From Tetrapyrgos nigripes (Eukaryota > Basidiomycota > Agaricomycetes > Agaricales > Campanellaceae): a stretch of 64,000 bases of DNA. Made by a program: the position numbers and the translations under genes. Of the stretch, positions 31,321-44,423 are shown piece after piece (position 1 is the first letter of the stretch; each line of letters starts with the position of its first letter). The notes beneath the pieces are model-generated. The model worked only from the letters and a program-made list of their open reading frames with translations. It made no database searches and was not told the DNA's origin. Location of the stretch: positions 248,001-312,000 of the forward strand of contig JAACJM010000087.1 of NCBI GenBank assembly GCA_013368315.1, read 5' to 3'.

Positions 31321-31518
31321 TTAGAGCTGACTGAGGTATCTAAATGGGGTAGGATGAATGGAGACGGCCTCATTCTCCCCACGCACAGCATTGGCCCACA
31401 GCCCTTTCATTGGAACCAACGTGATTAGGTGTGAGTTTTTGGATGCAGCCAAGGTGCCATTTGGCTTGTCAGGAGTCTGGTAGAAGTGGTCCCACATCTC
31501 TCCTTTCGTCCTAGCCAT
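31321..31518 (-). pseudogene. hAT-type BED zinc-finger N-terminal relic
   Basis: The minus-strand frame starts MARTKGEMWDHFYQTPDKPN and continues GLWANAVRGENEAV. The opening W-x2-F/Y arrangement is typical of BED fingers at the start of hAT transposases, but the Cys/His ligands are not preserved. It is isolated from any catalytic domain. Similar WAN words occur at 25943-25988 and in the tandem repeat at 48.9-49.3 kb, suggesting a dispersed family of N-terminal relics. Confidence 0.45.
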
Positions 31519-31689
31519 GTTTCATAGATGTCGAGTGCCTCATAATGTAATGAAAAATCCTCTCAAAAATTTTGGTGGCTGTGTATTATCACGTGTATAC
31601 AAATTAAGACTTAATTAATGCTTAACAAAAGATTCAGATGAAGTAAAGTGTTAATTAGAAATCAAGTTAAGGCCTTTGGGTGGACACTG

Positions 31690-32225
31690 TTATGGCTTCA
31701 ATTCACTTCAAGCAAATGAGAAAACAAACCCCACATTGATAGGTAGTCTGGACATGGAGATATGAGTCTGATATGAGTCCCTGGAGGGGTCAGCAGGAGG
31801 GTATGTGAGTGGAAGGGGGTTGACCAAGAGATTATTTGGTTTGTGGGGCCATTTTGACCTCATTCAATTTAAAGAAAAGAGGGAATCTAACCCCGCATTG
31901 ATAGGTGGTCTGGACATGGAGATATGAGTCTCTGGCGGGGTCAGGGGGAGGGTATGCGAGTGGAGGGGGATTGACCATGGGCTGACTTGTTTTGTGGGGC
32001 CATTTTACTTTCATTTAAATCAAGAGAAAAGGGGAAAGCAAGCTCACATTGATAGGTCATCTGGACATGGAGATATGAGTTTGTGGGGAGTAAGGGGGAG
32101 GATAAGTGAGTGGAGGGTAGTTGATCAAGGGTTGATTCCTGTTATGGGGTCATTCTGGCTTCATTTTACCCCAGAATGATAGGGAGAGAAACCACACATT
32201 GATAGGTGGTCTAGCCAAGGAGATA
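31690..32225. repeat. Minisatellite of about 150-160 bp, four units
   Basis: The anchor cattgataggt followed by ctggacatggagatatgag starts at 31734, 31896, 32047 and 32197, giving periods of 162, 151 and 150. Units also share gagtggaggg, ttgaccaag and ggggccattttg. A degraded further unit lies at about 32690-32765. No coding frame spans the units. Confidence 0.85.
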
Positions 32226-34436
32226 TTATGAATCCAAATGAAATGAGGTTTGTTCTGTATGATACTTTTTTTCACCATTTAGGTGGTGGTTTGGCTTTGT
32301 TTGGCTCCTCTGTGCCTACATGGACATCCAGTTTCTGTTATGCGGCATTTTTGATCCCTCCACATCCACTTGAACTCCAGTTTGGCTCTGTTTGATGCTA
32401 AGGCTACCCCAGATTATCTTCTTACTTCTAGCACACAAGGCCATAGGCTGGACAATGAGTGCATTAGGCTCTGTGACTTTTCAGAGTACACAGTGGAATA
32501 GCCTAGAATGCCGCTGATATCCCTACTCCAACAGCTTATGCTGAGACTTTGTGTTTTTGCAATTTCTCTTAGTGCACTGCTGACTTGTTCTCATGTCAGA
32601 TTTGTCCATGCCAGCATGAGCTTCACTAACCCACTTAAGGCAAGTGAGTTTGTGGAGGATGATAGGAAGGATCTGTCAGTTGAAACTTGAGGGGAGTTTA
32701 CCAAGGATTTATTTCTGTTATGGACCCATCATTGGCCCATTTAAATGCAAAATGAGAGGGAGAGATGTTGTCCTGCAGAGGCCAGCACTTCCCCAGTTAT
32801 TTATCTATTTTTGTCAAAGTAAGTGTAACATTGCAAACATCTTACCTCCAAGTCAGTCTTTGCCCTTCCCGACACACTCAGTCTGGACCAGATCCAAGTG
32901 TTAAGAACAGATACCAGAGAGGAACCGAGGGTGTGCGAGAGGCAACAAGTAATATAGATGAATATGTAGGTACAGATTACAAAGAGCCGGTCATAAGGAC
33001 CTTTGTATGTATGTATTTACCAATGCCATGAGGATCTAGACTCGACATCCCAACACCAAGGACCATGACCGTTGACATCGATAACCACGACGTCAGCCAG
33101 CGTCCTTTCTTCCCTCCTGCTTTGCTTCCTCGTCATTGTCGTCATTGTCCAGCGCCCAAGAAGTGCTGGATAGTGCCCAATAAACCGCTGTAAATGTCTT
33201 AGGCGGTGCTAAAAACGCTGATGGGCGACTTTAGGAGAGGTTTGTATCTATGCTCGCCTGTGAGTGTCTTTCTTGCTTCATGACAATGCATTTAACCAAT
33301 CCACAGCCTACATACAACCTTTCTGTCTTCCGTGGATTCTGCGAATATGTTCATAGGACTGAAAAGTCTCCGTTGTCTGTTGTTCTACACATCGTACCAT
33401 GCGGGCTAGAGACTAGAGTCATTAATAGGAAGTACTCGGTCTGGGACTGTTAGAAGCAGACAGATCACTATGATTGGCGTCAGTGACATGTGTTTCCTTC
33501 TGTCAACCGTTCACTGAGTCCGACGAAGTCCACGTCAACGAAACGATCAAAGGTGTCGAGCAAGTGCGTCTTCTGGTCTTTTCTTCTCTTCCTTTGGATA
33601 ACACTTTGTTTAGAACAATGTTCGTTCTTCTTGGCTCGTTGCGAACATGATATATGACCCATCACATGCATCACAGGTTCTTGGGATTAAAATGGTGTGT
33701 TTGCCGTCCACTTTTCAACTGCGCTTACACTAATGTTTTCTAGAGAGCAGCTCAGAAAAGCAGATCAAGTTGCATTTCAAGAATCTCTCAGAGATCTAGT
33801 GCGATCTTTTCGTATTAGGTGGTTCGACTAACATGTCTTTCTTCTTTCCTCTGCCTCTCTAACCAACTTGCCCGATTCGTCCTCCCTGTACTCGTACCCG
33901 ACACCCTGAAGCCACCCCAACAAAGTCCGAGAAACCGTCAACGAAAGCCTTAGAGGATATTTCGGATTGTTTCACCGTGATTATAAAGGCATACAAAGCG
34001 TGAGTTTCCCTCATTGGTCCTTGCCCTTCTTCCCCATGGGTCTGCTTTTTCGCTCATCTTTGACGTGTTACACAATATGCTAATTAATTTCCTTTCTCTC
34101 CTCCTTCCTGTCCACATCCATATTGATCTACATCTCATGTTGCCCCGTCTAACCCAACCCGCCTCTTTTCTGTCATTCTTCAACACATCTTTCGACAGTA
34201 CTAGTGTGTATACTGGTTCGTTATATTTTTCTTTTCTCTCTCTGGTGTTTTTACCTTTTCCTTGGAGAATGTTGTGCAATATGTCCATAGCCAGTAGTAT
34301 TGTCTCCTGCTTTTTTTATAGTCCACACTACCTGGTCTGCGTACATCTGTCTGTTCATTCTGTAAGTACTAAATGATAAATTTGTTACTGTCCGTATGCC
34401 TTGACACGTAGTTTAGATCGTAAGAGTACTTTCTCC
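32226..34436. other. Non-coding region with dispersed repeat pieces
   Basis: It contains the degraded minisatellite unit (32690-32765) and two pieces of the repeat also found at 29225-29400 and 52440-52640 (cttcccgaca and tctggaccagatccaag near 32865-32905; ccaaggaccatgaccgttgac near 33055-33080). The second piece is separated from the first by about 150 bp of unrelated sequence. Short open frames at 33.2-34.4 kb have no recognisable domain. Confidence 0.45.
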
Positions 34437-35375
34437 GGGCCTCGTAAATTGCCATTCGCAGCAGTGGCACCTTCCCCCAGTTTGCTAGGTGGTTGACGCG
34501 TACGATGATGACGCGTCGCCGGAGTTCCATTGTGGTCGAATTTTGGTCGAATTAATGTCGAACGCAACTCCTGCATCGTCGTACACACAGTCATGCACTC
34601 AGTCCGTTCGTTAAGGTTGAGGTAGCTCTATATACACCATCAGGGTAGATTATCAATCCCAGAACCAGCTTTGAATACATAACTGGTCCACAGAGAATAA
34701 AAGTCGAACCGTCACGATATATCCCCACGCGTTTTGCGGGCGCTTAGTGCACCATCTTGATCTTTATTTCTGCTCACGTTGAAACCACAGAGCATATTTC
34801 ACCTCGGAGAGCTCCGGGACAGGTTCTATATATGTATTTGCATGCTAGGAATATTTCTCGCTGACACCCGTTGAGTGGTACGCAATATCTTTGCATGTTG
34901 ATACAAAACAGTCATAAAATGGGCAATATGGGATGTACGTCTTGGATTAGAGGAATCATTTAGTAGTTTTAAAATCACCAAAAAATGGATAGATGTTGTG
35001 AGTGACGTAATTTATAAGTTATCCAGCTATATTATGGCCATCTGAAATGGGCAAAGCCATAAAAGCACTTGGGATGCAAAAACTGCAAAAAAGTGATCAT
35101 CCAAACACTCAAACGCATACATCGCTTGCTAGACTTCCCGGGATATATTGACACTTGGTAACAGGACCACATGTAATATTCTCATCTTTGACCTTTGGGT
35201 ACTATTTAAAATGTTTCATCGAGTCTGAAAGTATCATACCAGCAAATGATTGCTGAATTAATGTCGAAATATGCATATAACCATCTGGCGCGGTCGTTTT
35301 TTGGTCCAGAAAGCAACCCAAAGGTAATTTTACTGGGGCAAAAGCCATCGTTTCGCGTGGCAAGTTACGAGGTCC
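34437..35375. mobile_element. Terminal-inverted-repeat element of about 0.94 kb, GGCCTCGTAA family
   Basis: The left end, ggcctcgtaaattgccattc followed by gcagcagtggc at 34438-34468, is matched in inverted orientation by the right end at about 35345-35375 (gacctcgtaacttgccacgc on the minus strand). Both ends contain a CCCCAGT box about 40 bp inside. The interior is AT-rich, non-coding and ends with ordinary unique sequence. No convincing target duplication is visible, so superfamily assignment is left open. Single termini of the same family lie at 7366-7411 and 29850-29900. Confidence 0.65.
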
Positions 35376-35795
35376 TTTCATATACTGTAATTTTGACAGT
35401 AGACCTGCTGTCTAAGCCACCACTCCACTTGTTGATAGTAACTCTCATTACTGTATTACTTACTTGGAATAAATTTGGTACTTATAATCCAAAATTAAGG
35501 TCATGCCAAAATGAAGGGGTATTGGTATACTGTATGTAGTATTTCAACCAAGTGTTTGGTCACTTGAATGTGTTACGCGAAATTTCAAAGGGTCTGGTAA
35601 TGCGTTACGAGATACTAGCCAAAACTGGCAACAGAAATCGCGTTACACTATTAGTTGGAGCGGAGTTCATGGGGGATCGCTACGCGTTACGCAAATACTT
35701 GGTCAAAATAGTACAGTATCTGTAAAAAGCAATTATCTACCAGATGGGGCATGAGTCTGCTTAGAAGATATCATGTTAGAGATTAAGTATTTCTG
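35376..35795. repeat. GCGTTAC-rich region beyond the 3' end of the second Helitron ORF
   Basis: Four GTTACG/GCGTTAC words occur within about 120 bp (35571, 35601, 35640, 35683), in a segment just past the Helitron stop codon. This could be the 3' terminal region of that element. No coding feature is present. Confidence 0.4.
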
Positions 35796-38700
35796 TCAAT
35801 CCCGAACATATAGCACTCCTATCATTATTTTGCTCTCATTATCTGCGGTTTTAAAGTAAGTCTCATTGACATCATTGATATTGCAATTCTCTGGCTGGAA
35901 ATTCCTTTGACAAGTGATACCATCATGATAGTATATTGAGCCGTTTGGAGTTATAAAACAGCATGTAAAGTGATGCCCACCCATGTATGTAATTGCTCTA
36001 GGTGTAAATCCTATCACTGTGCCAGTCGCATCTGGTATAGTCAATTTCTGGTTGAGATTCATTTGTGTGTCAAAAATATTGAAGTATATAAGTGGAGATG
36101 TTTCTGTTATTACTGATTGAAGAGGTTGATTCCCTTCACAGATACATGAAAGACCTACATTGTGAAGGTTACCAGTCATGTAGTCATGCATCCAGTCTTG
36201 GATATAATATGGGCGTTTGAACTTGGATTTCCATGTTCTATCCGGATAGATGTCCATAACTGACTTCAGAACAATCTGACCAAATGTCTCATTTACTTGT
36301 ACGAATGATTGGCACGTCAGACATAGTAACTCAGCTCTAGAATATGAGAGTGTACCAAACATTTGATGTGCAAGTTCATCAATATGACCTCCTCGTTGTC
36401 CATAAGGGAAGCTCTCTGGGTCTATGCTATGAAGCTGTTGTCGCACAATATTACGTCCATTTTGTAATGTCTGCACATTTTTCTCAGTTAAGACAAAGTT
36501 TGTGATTAATCCTGCTGAAAATCTATTTAATTGATTCAAGAATAGACTCCATTTTTCCTTATCCTCTCGCCAAAGATTTAATATTACAGTGAATATAGTA
36601 TCATAAGGACAGCTCCAATCTTGGGCATTCCAAATCATGCCCTGCAGGGATAATGTAGATATTGATTCCTGTCTACTATCTGTGTCAGGCTTAAGCTTTT
36701 TGCTTGAAACTGATTGTTCATCATTTTTTCTTTTTCTCAGTGTTTTAGTATGCACTACCAATTGCCATGGTGTATTCTCTGTAATGGAAGGGACTAGTTT
36801 ATCTCCTGGCTCTATCAAAGTTTCAGGCATATCAATGGGAATATAGTCTTCTCCTTTGGAATCAAAATAACTTCTAATCAATTGGTTTCTCGTTTTTCCA
36901 GTTACTTTAGGATCGAGCCTTTGAGTGTATTGCATTTCAGTTATTTCATTTAGCAACAAAAGTTCTCTGAATTCTTGCCTCAAATATCCTGATATTCCGC
37001 TCTCAATTTTTCTTGAGTCAATCTGGTCCAGGAGCACTGTTCCGTCAGCATTGCTGCTTCGTGAGAATGCGGTATAATAAGCATGATGGTTCTTGAGATT
37101 TTTGCAATGTATAAGATTGTGAATTCTTATTTTTCCCTGTGACACATAATCAGTGATAGCAAAGTTAGGTAGAATCATCACTTGCTCTCTTTTAATTGTA
37201 AGACAAGTATCATTTGGAAGGATACATTTCACGGTCTGAGATGATCTTGATAGTGGAACTACATTCTTTGGAAGATCTGGTAGAAAGATGTCTTTTGGAG
37301 GATTTTTTAACTTGACAAATAATGTATCTAACACTCTCTGTCCTTGTGGACCAATGTTTTCTTGCGAACCATATACAGTTCCTTCTTGGCCATTTGTAAT
37401 GCAAAATTCTGTTGCATAGTTTTGCTTGATGATTATAGGCAGACCTATACACAGGCTTAATTTTCCAGGAATATGATTATTTGTTGTAGAAGGCATGGCA
37501 TTCCAAAGAAAATCCTGACATGTTAAGTCAATTTTTCCGTGCTTAAGCACACCTTCTCTAGTTCGTTTTTTCCCTCTTTTTTGATCTCCAACTTGCGTAG
37601 AACTTGAGACAATAGAGTCAATTGCGAAGAAATCTACAAGTTTCTGATTTGTATCAGATGCATATCGTGCAGTTCCTTTTTGATTAATTGTATCTTTGTG
37701 TACATTCCATGCAGTTATGATAGATGTGTTTCGGAATTCCTCCTTTAAAAAGATTCCCCTGTTTTGTGGAGTAGCAGTAAGACTCTGCAGAAATTGGATA
37801 TCATCAGGTTTACATTTTCCATATCTCATATTCTCAAGTGCTTTCCTTAAAGCAGTATCTTGTGGTGATTCTTTCGTTTGGCGCATGTTTTCTTTTAGAA
37901 TCACAGCTGTTGTAACTTGTTGCCAAATAGATTTTCCCAGAGAGTGTTCTTGTTCCTTAGACTTCACTCTTGGATTAATTTCCATTTCAACTGGATGATA
38001 TAAATAAGGGCCTACTACTGGAGGTATTTGCGCAAAGTTGCCAGCAAGTATGATATTTACTCCTCCAAAAGGCTTTTCTGGTTGGTTCTTAGCTGCAGTA
38101 AGTCTAGCACTGATTTGGTACATATCATGGCAGTTTATCATTGAAATTTCATCCAAAAAAATGTATTCAACTCCTCTCAATTTCTCCTGAACTTGCTTAA
38201 TGGAGGCAGATTCATGTAAAAAACCAGTTTCTTTGTTATTATTATTTCTAATACCTAAAACAGAATGATAATTAGCTCCATTCAATAATGCAGCAGCAGT
38301 TCCTGTTGGTGCTAAACAGACAAATCTGTAGTGTTCATCTCTAGCTTCAAAAAGATCTTTCAGAGCCTTAATTACTTGTGATTTGCCTGTGCCACCCATT
38401 CCCCCTAGATACATCTTTAGCTGCTCTGTTTGAGGACTGCTGATATGATTAGCAATAATTCGAAATGCTCTTTGCTGATCATTGTTCAACATGAACTTTT
38501 TTACACATGACTCAATCTTTTCTTGAGAGTCTGCTAAAGCTGCAGTATAAATTTTCATAAAGTATGCAGCTGGAAGAATTGTTATTGACACTTGTGACTG
38601 TGGAGGTAGCATTGGGGGAAGGTTTGGTGGTATTAAGGATTGTGATGGAATTTGAGCAAGTCGAGTATCATTTATTTTTTGCTTTAGCTGTTTTATGATT

Positions 38701-41700
38701 GAATCCCATTCTAAGCCATTTCGCCTTTCTGTTGGCTGAAACATTTTTGGTGGCAAGTCACAAGACAGTGTATTTGATTCTTTACCAAACCGTCCAATCT
38801 GCTGAACCCAATATTCCACATCCTTGCTCTGCTGACAATGTCTAATATATTGAGGTCCTAGCATATCAACATCACCATAATCATCCATTTCTTCATACTC
38901 TCCATAGTGATCTGCTGAATCATGACTTGGATCATTTATTATACTATTTAATGATTTTGAAAAGGAATTAAAGGAAAATCCACTTTTTTTGAGCTGTAAA
39001 TGAAAATCATCTCGTGCATCATAGCATTCATATTTTAAGTTAAAGTTATTCATTATTTCTTTCTGTCTTTGTGTGAAATCAAACTGTGCAAAGCTCTCTG
39101 ACAAATCTTTATTTGAAAACATGAAATCATTCCCATGTCTCCATGGCTTGAACAAACATAGCATGGTTAAAAAATAAAAATCCTCATCTCCCTGATTTTT
39201 CCGGGGGAAGGAGGCGCCTTTGAAGTTTGGAATAATGTTCTGCTGTCTGCTAGGATCACAAGACACTTCGTGTGTTGAATATTGAGGATGTTCACTTTGA
39301 AATCTATGATATCCTTTAGATATAGCATAGTTTTCGTTTATTGTAGCCTCATCGGATACGTGAGTTTTTCTTAGTCTTGGACGTTTTTGGACTTTAGCAG
39401 TTTGTATCCATTCATATAAACTCATGTATTCATACTCACTCGGTCTGAATCTGTAGTTATCAACTTGCGATGTTCCAAAAATCTTTTTTTGGTTTGTTTT
39501 CAATACTACTTTCTCAGCATTTTGTGAATCTTCTGGATGAGGGGGTGTATACTGAGATGGAGCCATATTGTTTGACATATCTTTTAAAGTGCAGCTCTTT
39601 ACTGTGCCCGCTTCAAGATCAGCTTCAAGATCAAGCTGGATAGCTGCAACATATGTTTGCCACCAAAAGTCAATGAAGGAATGACTGACATAGTGGTCTG
39701 GTAAGCCTAACAAATATAGTGAAGCAAGAGGACTTCCTATTTCAAGTTTTGTTTGTAAGCTATTAACCAGCCACATTAGAAGTGTTCGTGTAGTATATTC
39801 AGGATCTTCAGTAGTGTTAAGAATCTCTACATTTTTTTCCAGAATATCAGATAATAATGAAAAAATCTGGTGGGTTTTTAATGACTGCTTTGTGATGTAA
39901 TCTGAAACATACGCCACTATTGCCTTGACTGAAGTACCTGACATCAAGCTAGTAACATCAGTGTTTGCCCTGATAGCATAGGTCAGCTCAGCAGTAATTG
40001 TATTCATCATAGGTTCTAGCTTTTTAAGATTAAAATGACCATCTTTTATATCAAAATGACTTTCTGAGAACGTGTCCCGTGGAAAGCGTTTGACACATTC
40101 GCCTTCCTTGTTTTGACAACCCCTATAAGCACTTCTTTTTATAGCTATAGTACTAGCATTGTCCCCTGGCTTTATAGTATTCTCCTCAGTATACATTGAT
40201 TTACATGTATGTATATTAGAGCGCAGTAAGATATCGTCAACTGTTTTCTCATATTTAGACCACCAATTTTTTAATTCAAGACTAATATTTTGTTTGCTGT
40301 TTGCACTACAGTCACAAAATGCTGGTGGCATATCTGGTAATGTTTGTGTAGGATCCTGATAGTTCATTGATGCCTGAAAAGACTGTTCGGTGACTATATC
40401 ATGGATACCTGTTCTTGCTGTCCGCACATGTGGAATCTTCGCCTTGACTTCAGCATGACTACCTGTTAGAAACTCTCCTCTATGTACACTTTCTAGATAA
40501 TCAATTAGTGCTTGCTGAAACTCAGAATCATTATTCATGATTCTGTCACGCATTTGTTGAGGAGTTAGCGCTGCACGGATCCATAATAGTAGATGCAAAT
40601 GAAGTGTAAGCCTCCCTTGTTGCTCAACAGTTCCATAATATGCTGCTGTATCACCAAATATACCAGTATGTCCAGCTTTCACACCTAAAATGTGAAGTAG
40701 AAACATTTCAACCATAAAGTTGAAGAACTTTGCAGCTGCCACAGGATTTTCGGCAATTAATTTATAACGCTCATTATAGGATCTGAGTTCAGGACTGAAT
40801 GTTGTTTTGGTATCAGCAAAATATAAAGAGATAGGATGCAGATGATCAGCAGGAGATAGTGTAATAAACCACACTGGAGTGCCTAGGAAAGAAATCAAGG
40901 ACAAGATTTCGTTTCGCATATTTTTCTTACTTGTCAAAGATCCCTGCACTTGACAACTAACATGATCAATGTCATTCAATATACTGAAACATTTAGTCTC
41001 GTCAGGATTAGCAGGTATAACCTTTTCACCATCAATCATTCTTTGAGTTATAGTTTTCACAACTGAGGAATCTAAAGTCATGAGTCTTTCAACAACAGAC
41101 TTGAAGTTTTTTCTTTTGGTAAGGATAAAGCTGCCAGTAGATGCATTTTGATCTGGCGTATATTAAATGCTATCATTGGAAAATAGAGATCCTTTTGAAA
41201 TCTTTTATCATAGTATTGTAGCTTGCTTTGAATTTGTGATTCTTCGCTAAGCCTACCTTCAATAAATTCATTTCCGAATCCACCATAGCCATATGGAAAG
41301 AGCCACGGAAACAGGCTTGGAAATAATGAAGGATTATTATATATGCTTTGTGGTGTAGGATCTGATACAATTCCTAAAGTCTTTCCACCGGTATGTAGAT
41401 GATAGAGTGCAAATGCCTTCAGCTTATTGACATCAGCATCTGTGTACTCTTGACCACTGAGACCATGAACAACAAATGGGCAAGGATCTGAATCTGTACC
41501 TTCTGTTTCATCTGTGTCATGAACACTCATTGTTAAAGGATCTTTCATAAGTTCCTCATTTTCCGATTTCATATACTGAATTTCAATGGGAATTCCATAC
41601 TCTGGGTAGGTTGACGAATTTCTTTGTGAAATGTTCAAGTCTTGATAGTCTTTGTGATTCAATTTCAGCCATGTCAATGCATCTGCAACCTTATTTCTTC

Positions 41701-43399
41701 TAACTAATAAAGGAATTTTCTGCAATTCAGTTTTTGTAGGCTTTGCTGGACCCATGAAGACAAAAGCAAGAACTTTGCTCAGCTCCTTTCTTGATGGTGG
41801 TAAGACCTGATGAATAGTTGCAGTAGGATTTGCAAACATAACTGCATTTGCTATAAGTTTCCCTCGTCCAGATTTGACTCGAACTACACATCAATTGTGT
41901 CTAATCCGTGCTATAAGAAGTGACTCTGCATAAGTCAAGTTTTTGAGCTCATTAGGAATTTCTCCAATCCACTGGCCATTTGCAAGGGCTTTGAGTGGAA
42001 CACGATTATTCTTGAGAGACAAATCACATTCAGCACAAACAAATTTACATCCTAATGCTAATATTGGCTCAGTCAAACTTTCCACCGTCTCATTAATATG
42101 TTTCCGTTCCTTTCTAGTCACATAGGGCCGGATTAGCAAATCTCTATCAAATACTGATTCATCAAGATTTGCATCTGAGAACACAGTTTTAGTTGACCGC
42201 AAATAGCACATCCAGCCTCTTCAAAATTCCTGGTGAACAGAACTTAGCAATACCACTGAGTATTTGATGTCGTAACTTGAAAGTTGGTGGATTTGGAGGG
42301 AAATGTGCACTTTGTTCATTACAAAGAGTATTGTCAAGTATATCATTCCCACATGTTTGAACAGATTTTTTGTAGAAGTTTTCTGTATTTTCTTATATAT
42401 TTTTAGTTTAGGTACAAAAACATAGTGGAAAGCACTGCATGAAACTCCACATGTGTGAGTAGAAAGGACCTGTCTGATAGCTTCGATGAAGGATTTCTTT
42501 GGTAGTATAACATTATGCTTTTTTGCTAGCATGTGCAATTTCTTTAGTGGTAATTGTGTGACAACTAGATGCAGTGGAATATTATCACATAATATATAGT
42601 TTGTATATTGAGGAGCTTGAATTGATTGCTGGACTACATCAGCTAGTTCAAATTCAGACTTATCTGACAAGCTAGTTTTTTTCTTCCAGCTGCATAAAAG
42701 CGATATGAGGCTTTAGCAATTCATAGGTTATTGGTTTGGGCTTCCCTCCACCTATTAGGCTAGAGATATAGACTCTCTTCAAAAGCAAGCAGGGATTTTG
42801 AGTGTCGCGCTTGCATAGATTCTGATAATCATGTCTGCGCAAAAAAAATCTCATAATTGATAGGAACAGCAAAACAATTTCAAGCTTCAGATCACGAATA
42901 CAGTGCAGGAAGTCATATTTAAGGATCAATATATGATTGAATTTGTCTGCAACACGGCAATATTGCTGACTTTGGTTCTTATTATCCCTGACGAAAGTAT
43001 CTGTTTGGATCTCATATATATTTGTAATTGAATGAGGTTTCAGGAAACTCAAAGCACTAACATAACTATGATGCATAAATGTACCTGTTGGTTTATATAC
43101 ATGCAAAATAATTTCTCGAGTAAAATCAATTTCTGGAGTAAGAGTAAAATCAATTTCCAGGGCAGTTTCCATTGGATGGTGCAAAGAGAGATTAAATGCA
43201 ATCTGTAATACCGTTGGTGCCCAAAAATTTGCTGTAGAGAACAAATGACAAACCTCTGGACTTGAAAGTGTTCAGCAGGAATGGGTGCCATATACACTTT
43301 TTTAGGACTGGCACTCTGAAACCAGTGCAAGACAGTGAGGAGCACTGAGCAAATCAGGTAGAAAGAAGTAGTGATGAGCATAGTGCGGAGACGTGGCAA
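35796..43399 (-). pseudogene. Second, divergent Helitron (Rep/PIF1 helicase/protease-like), disrupted
   Basis: Reading the minus strand: about 43381 starts MLITTSFYLICSVLLTVLHW, a hydrophobic N-terminus. Parts homologous to the first Helitron follow at 43244-42672 (LIGGGKPKP), 42670-42221 (LPLKKLHMLAKKHNV), 42211-41891 (CAECDLSL, LANGQWIGEIP), 41839-41078 (FPWLFPYGYGGFG) and 41081-35796. The long final frame holds the HUH motif LTLHLHLLLWI, catalytic tyrosines in YVSDYITK, helicase Walker A GGMGGTGKSQ, DEISMI, and TAFSRSSNADGT. Its protease-like C-terminus has C1491 (WSCPYDTIF), H1704 (GGHHFTCCF) and D1720 (YYHDGI), numbered in that frame. Lesions are: frameshifts near 43240, 42225-42300 and 41145; and a TGA at 41889-41891 replacing a residue that is Cys in the first element. 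The copies differ strongly, so they are separate families rather than recent duplicates. Confidence 0.9.
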
Positions 43400-43599
43400 G
43401 GGAACAATGGTACGATGTGGTTTGAGTCAAAGAGACATGGCAATTGATTTGCTGACTTAAAGTACGGGAAATCCTGGCGGTCCTGACCTGGACTAATTTC
43501 GGACGACTCAAATGAAACTTCGACTTGTCTAAACTCTCTAATATACATATATGAGTAACAACGAGTACCTAGCCAAAGACTTCAACTGGTGAGAACAAA

Positions 43600-43720
43600 C
43601 GGCACCCCGTAGCTTCTCCGAAATTCCACTTCAGTATCCGTGCCTTTGCCTTCCTTCTCCAACCTATTCTCCAATACGTGTCGACGCTCTAGTCTTCTCT
43701 AAGATTTATCGCCGCCAACA
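43600..43720 (-). pseudogene. bZIP-domain relic, degenerate
   Basis: The minus-strand reading KS*RRLERRHVLENRLEK, followed by SYGVPFVL, parallels the better copy at 44424-44640 (KSRKRRLEH, QMLENKVDD, SHGVPFSF). It contains a stop, and the leucine spacing is lost. Confidence 0.5.
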
Positions 43721-44423
43721 GAGTAACACAAGCGAGCTGCGAGCGAAGACAGCAGGTACCTCGCGAGAAATTGCAGAGGGAGTACGAGGCGTGCGGCAGT
43801 GATGTTTTTCCTTGTACACAGTCTGTTTGTTGAGGAAGGAAGTGGTAAGGAAGAGGGAGGTGGAGATGGTATTGGTAGAGCGTGAGGAGGAAAAGAAAGA
43901 AAACGATTAGCTTGAGTGTGCTTTAGTACCGGGAGTAGAGAGGAGTGAATTCCATGAAACAGAAAACGACAGAACAGTGCCCGGGACGCCTTCTGCTGCC
44001 CCAGGGTCGTGGCTGCATTCTCGCCCAGGCAAGGCAAAATGAGGAAAAAGAACAAAAAAAAAGACTCACCACGCAAAGGCAAAGCACCCCCAGCCATTTC
44101 TTGAGAAAGAGCAATCCAAGAACAAGTTTTCGACATCAGCAGTTTTTCTTGTGGGGTTCGAAGGGAAAAGAACCGTCAGGGATGGAGAAGATGACCGGGG
44201 TCTTTCATCAAAAGGTCCCGAATTCCGACTGAATCGTTTGAGTAGTTCAGGTGACTATCTGCTAGTGTTTGTGACACTTGAAAGTGAGAGTATGAGGCTG
44301 AGAAACGGGTACACTCTCTATACGAGATGTGGTGTTAAGGAGAGCTTTATGTGCAAGCGAGCGATGACGACGATGAGAAGAGTGGATGGGTATCATGAGC
44401 CGGAAGAGTCAGCCAAAGGCCGC

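Noticed and set aside
33950..34376. Overlapping 112- and 120-codon frames on opposite strands
   Set aside because: No domain, no homology inside the window, and pyrimidine-rich composition that avoids stops; not supportable as genes.
43699..44136. 145-codon minus-strand frame with hydrophobic and proline-rich parts
   Set aside because: It overlaps the bZIP relic in another frame and shows low-complexity composition and no domain.
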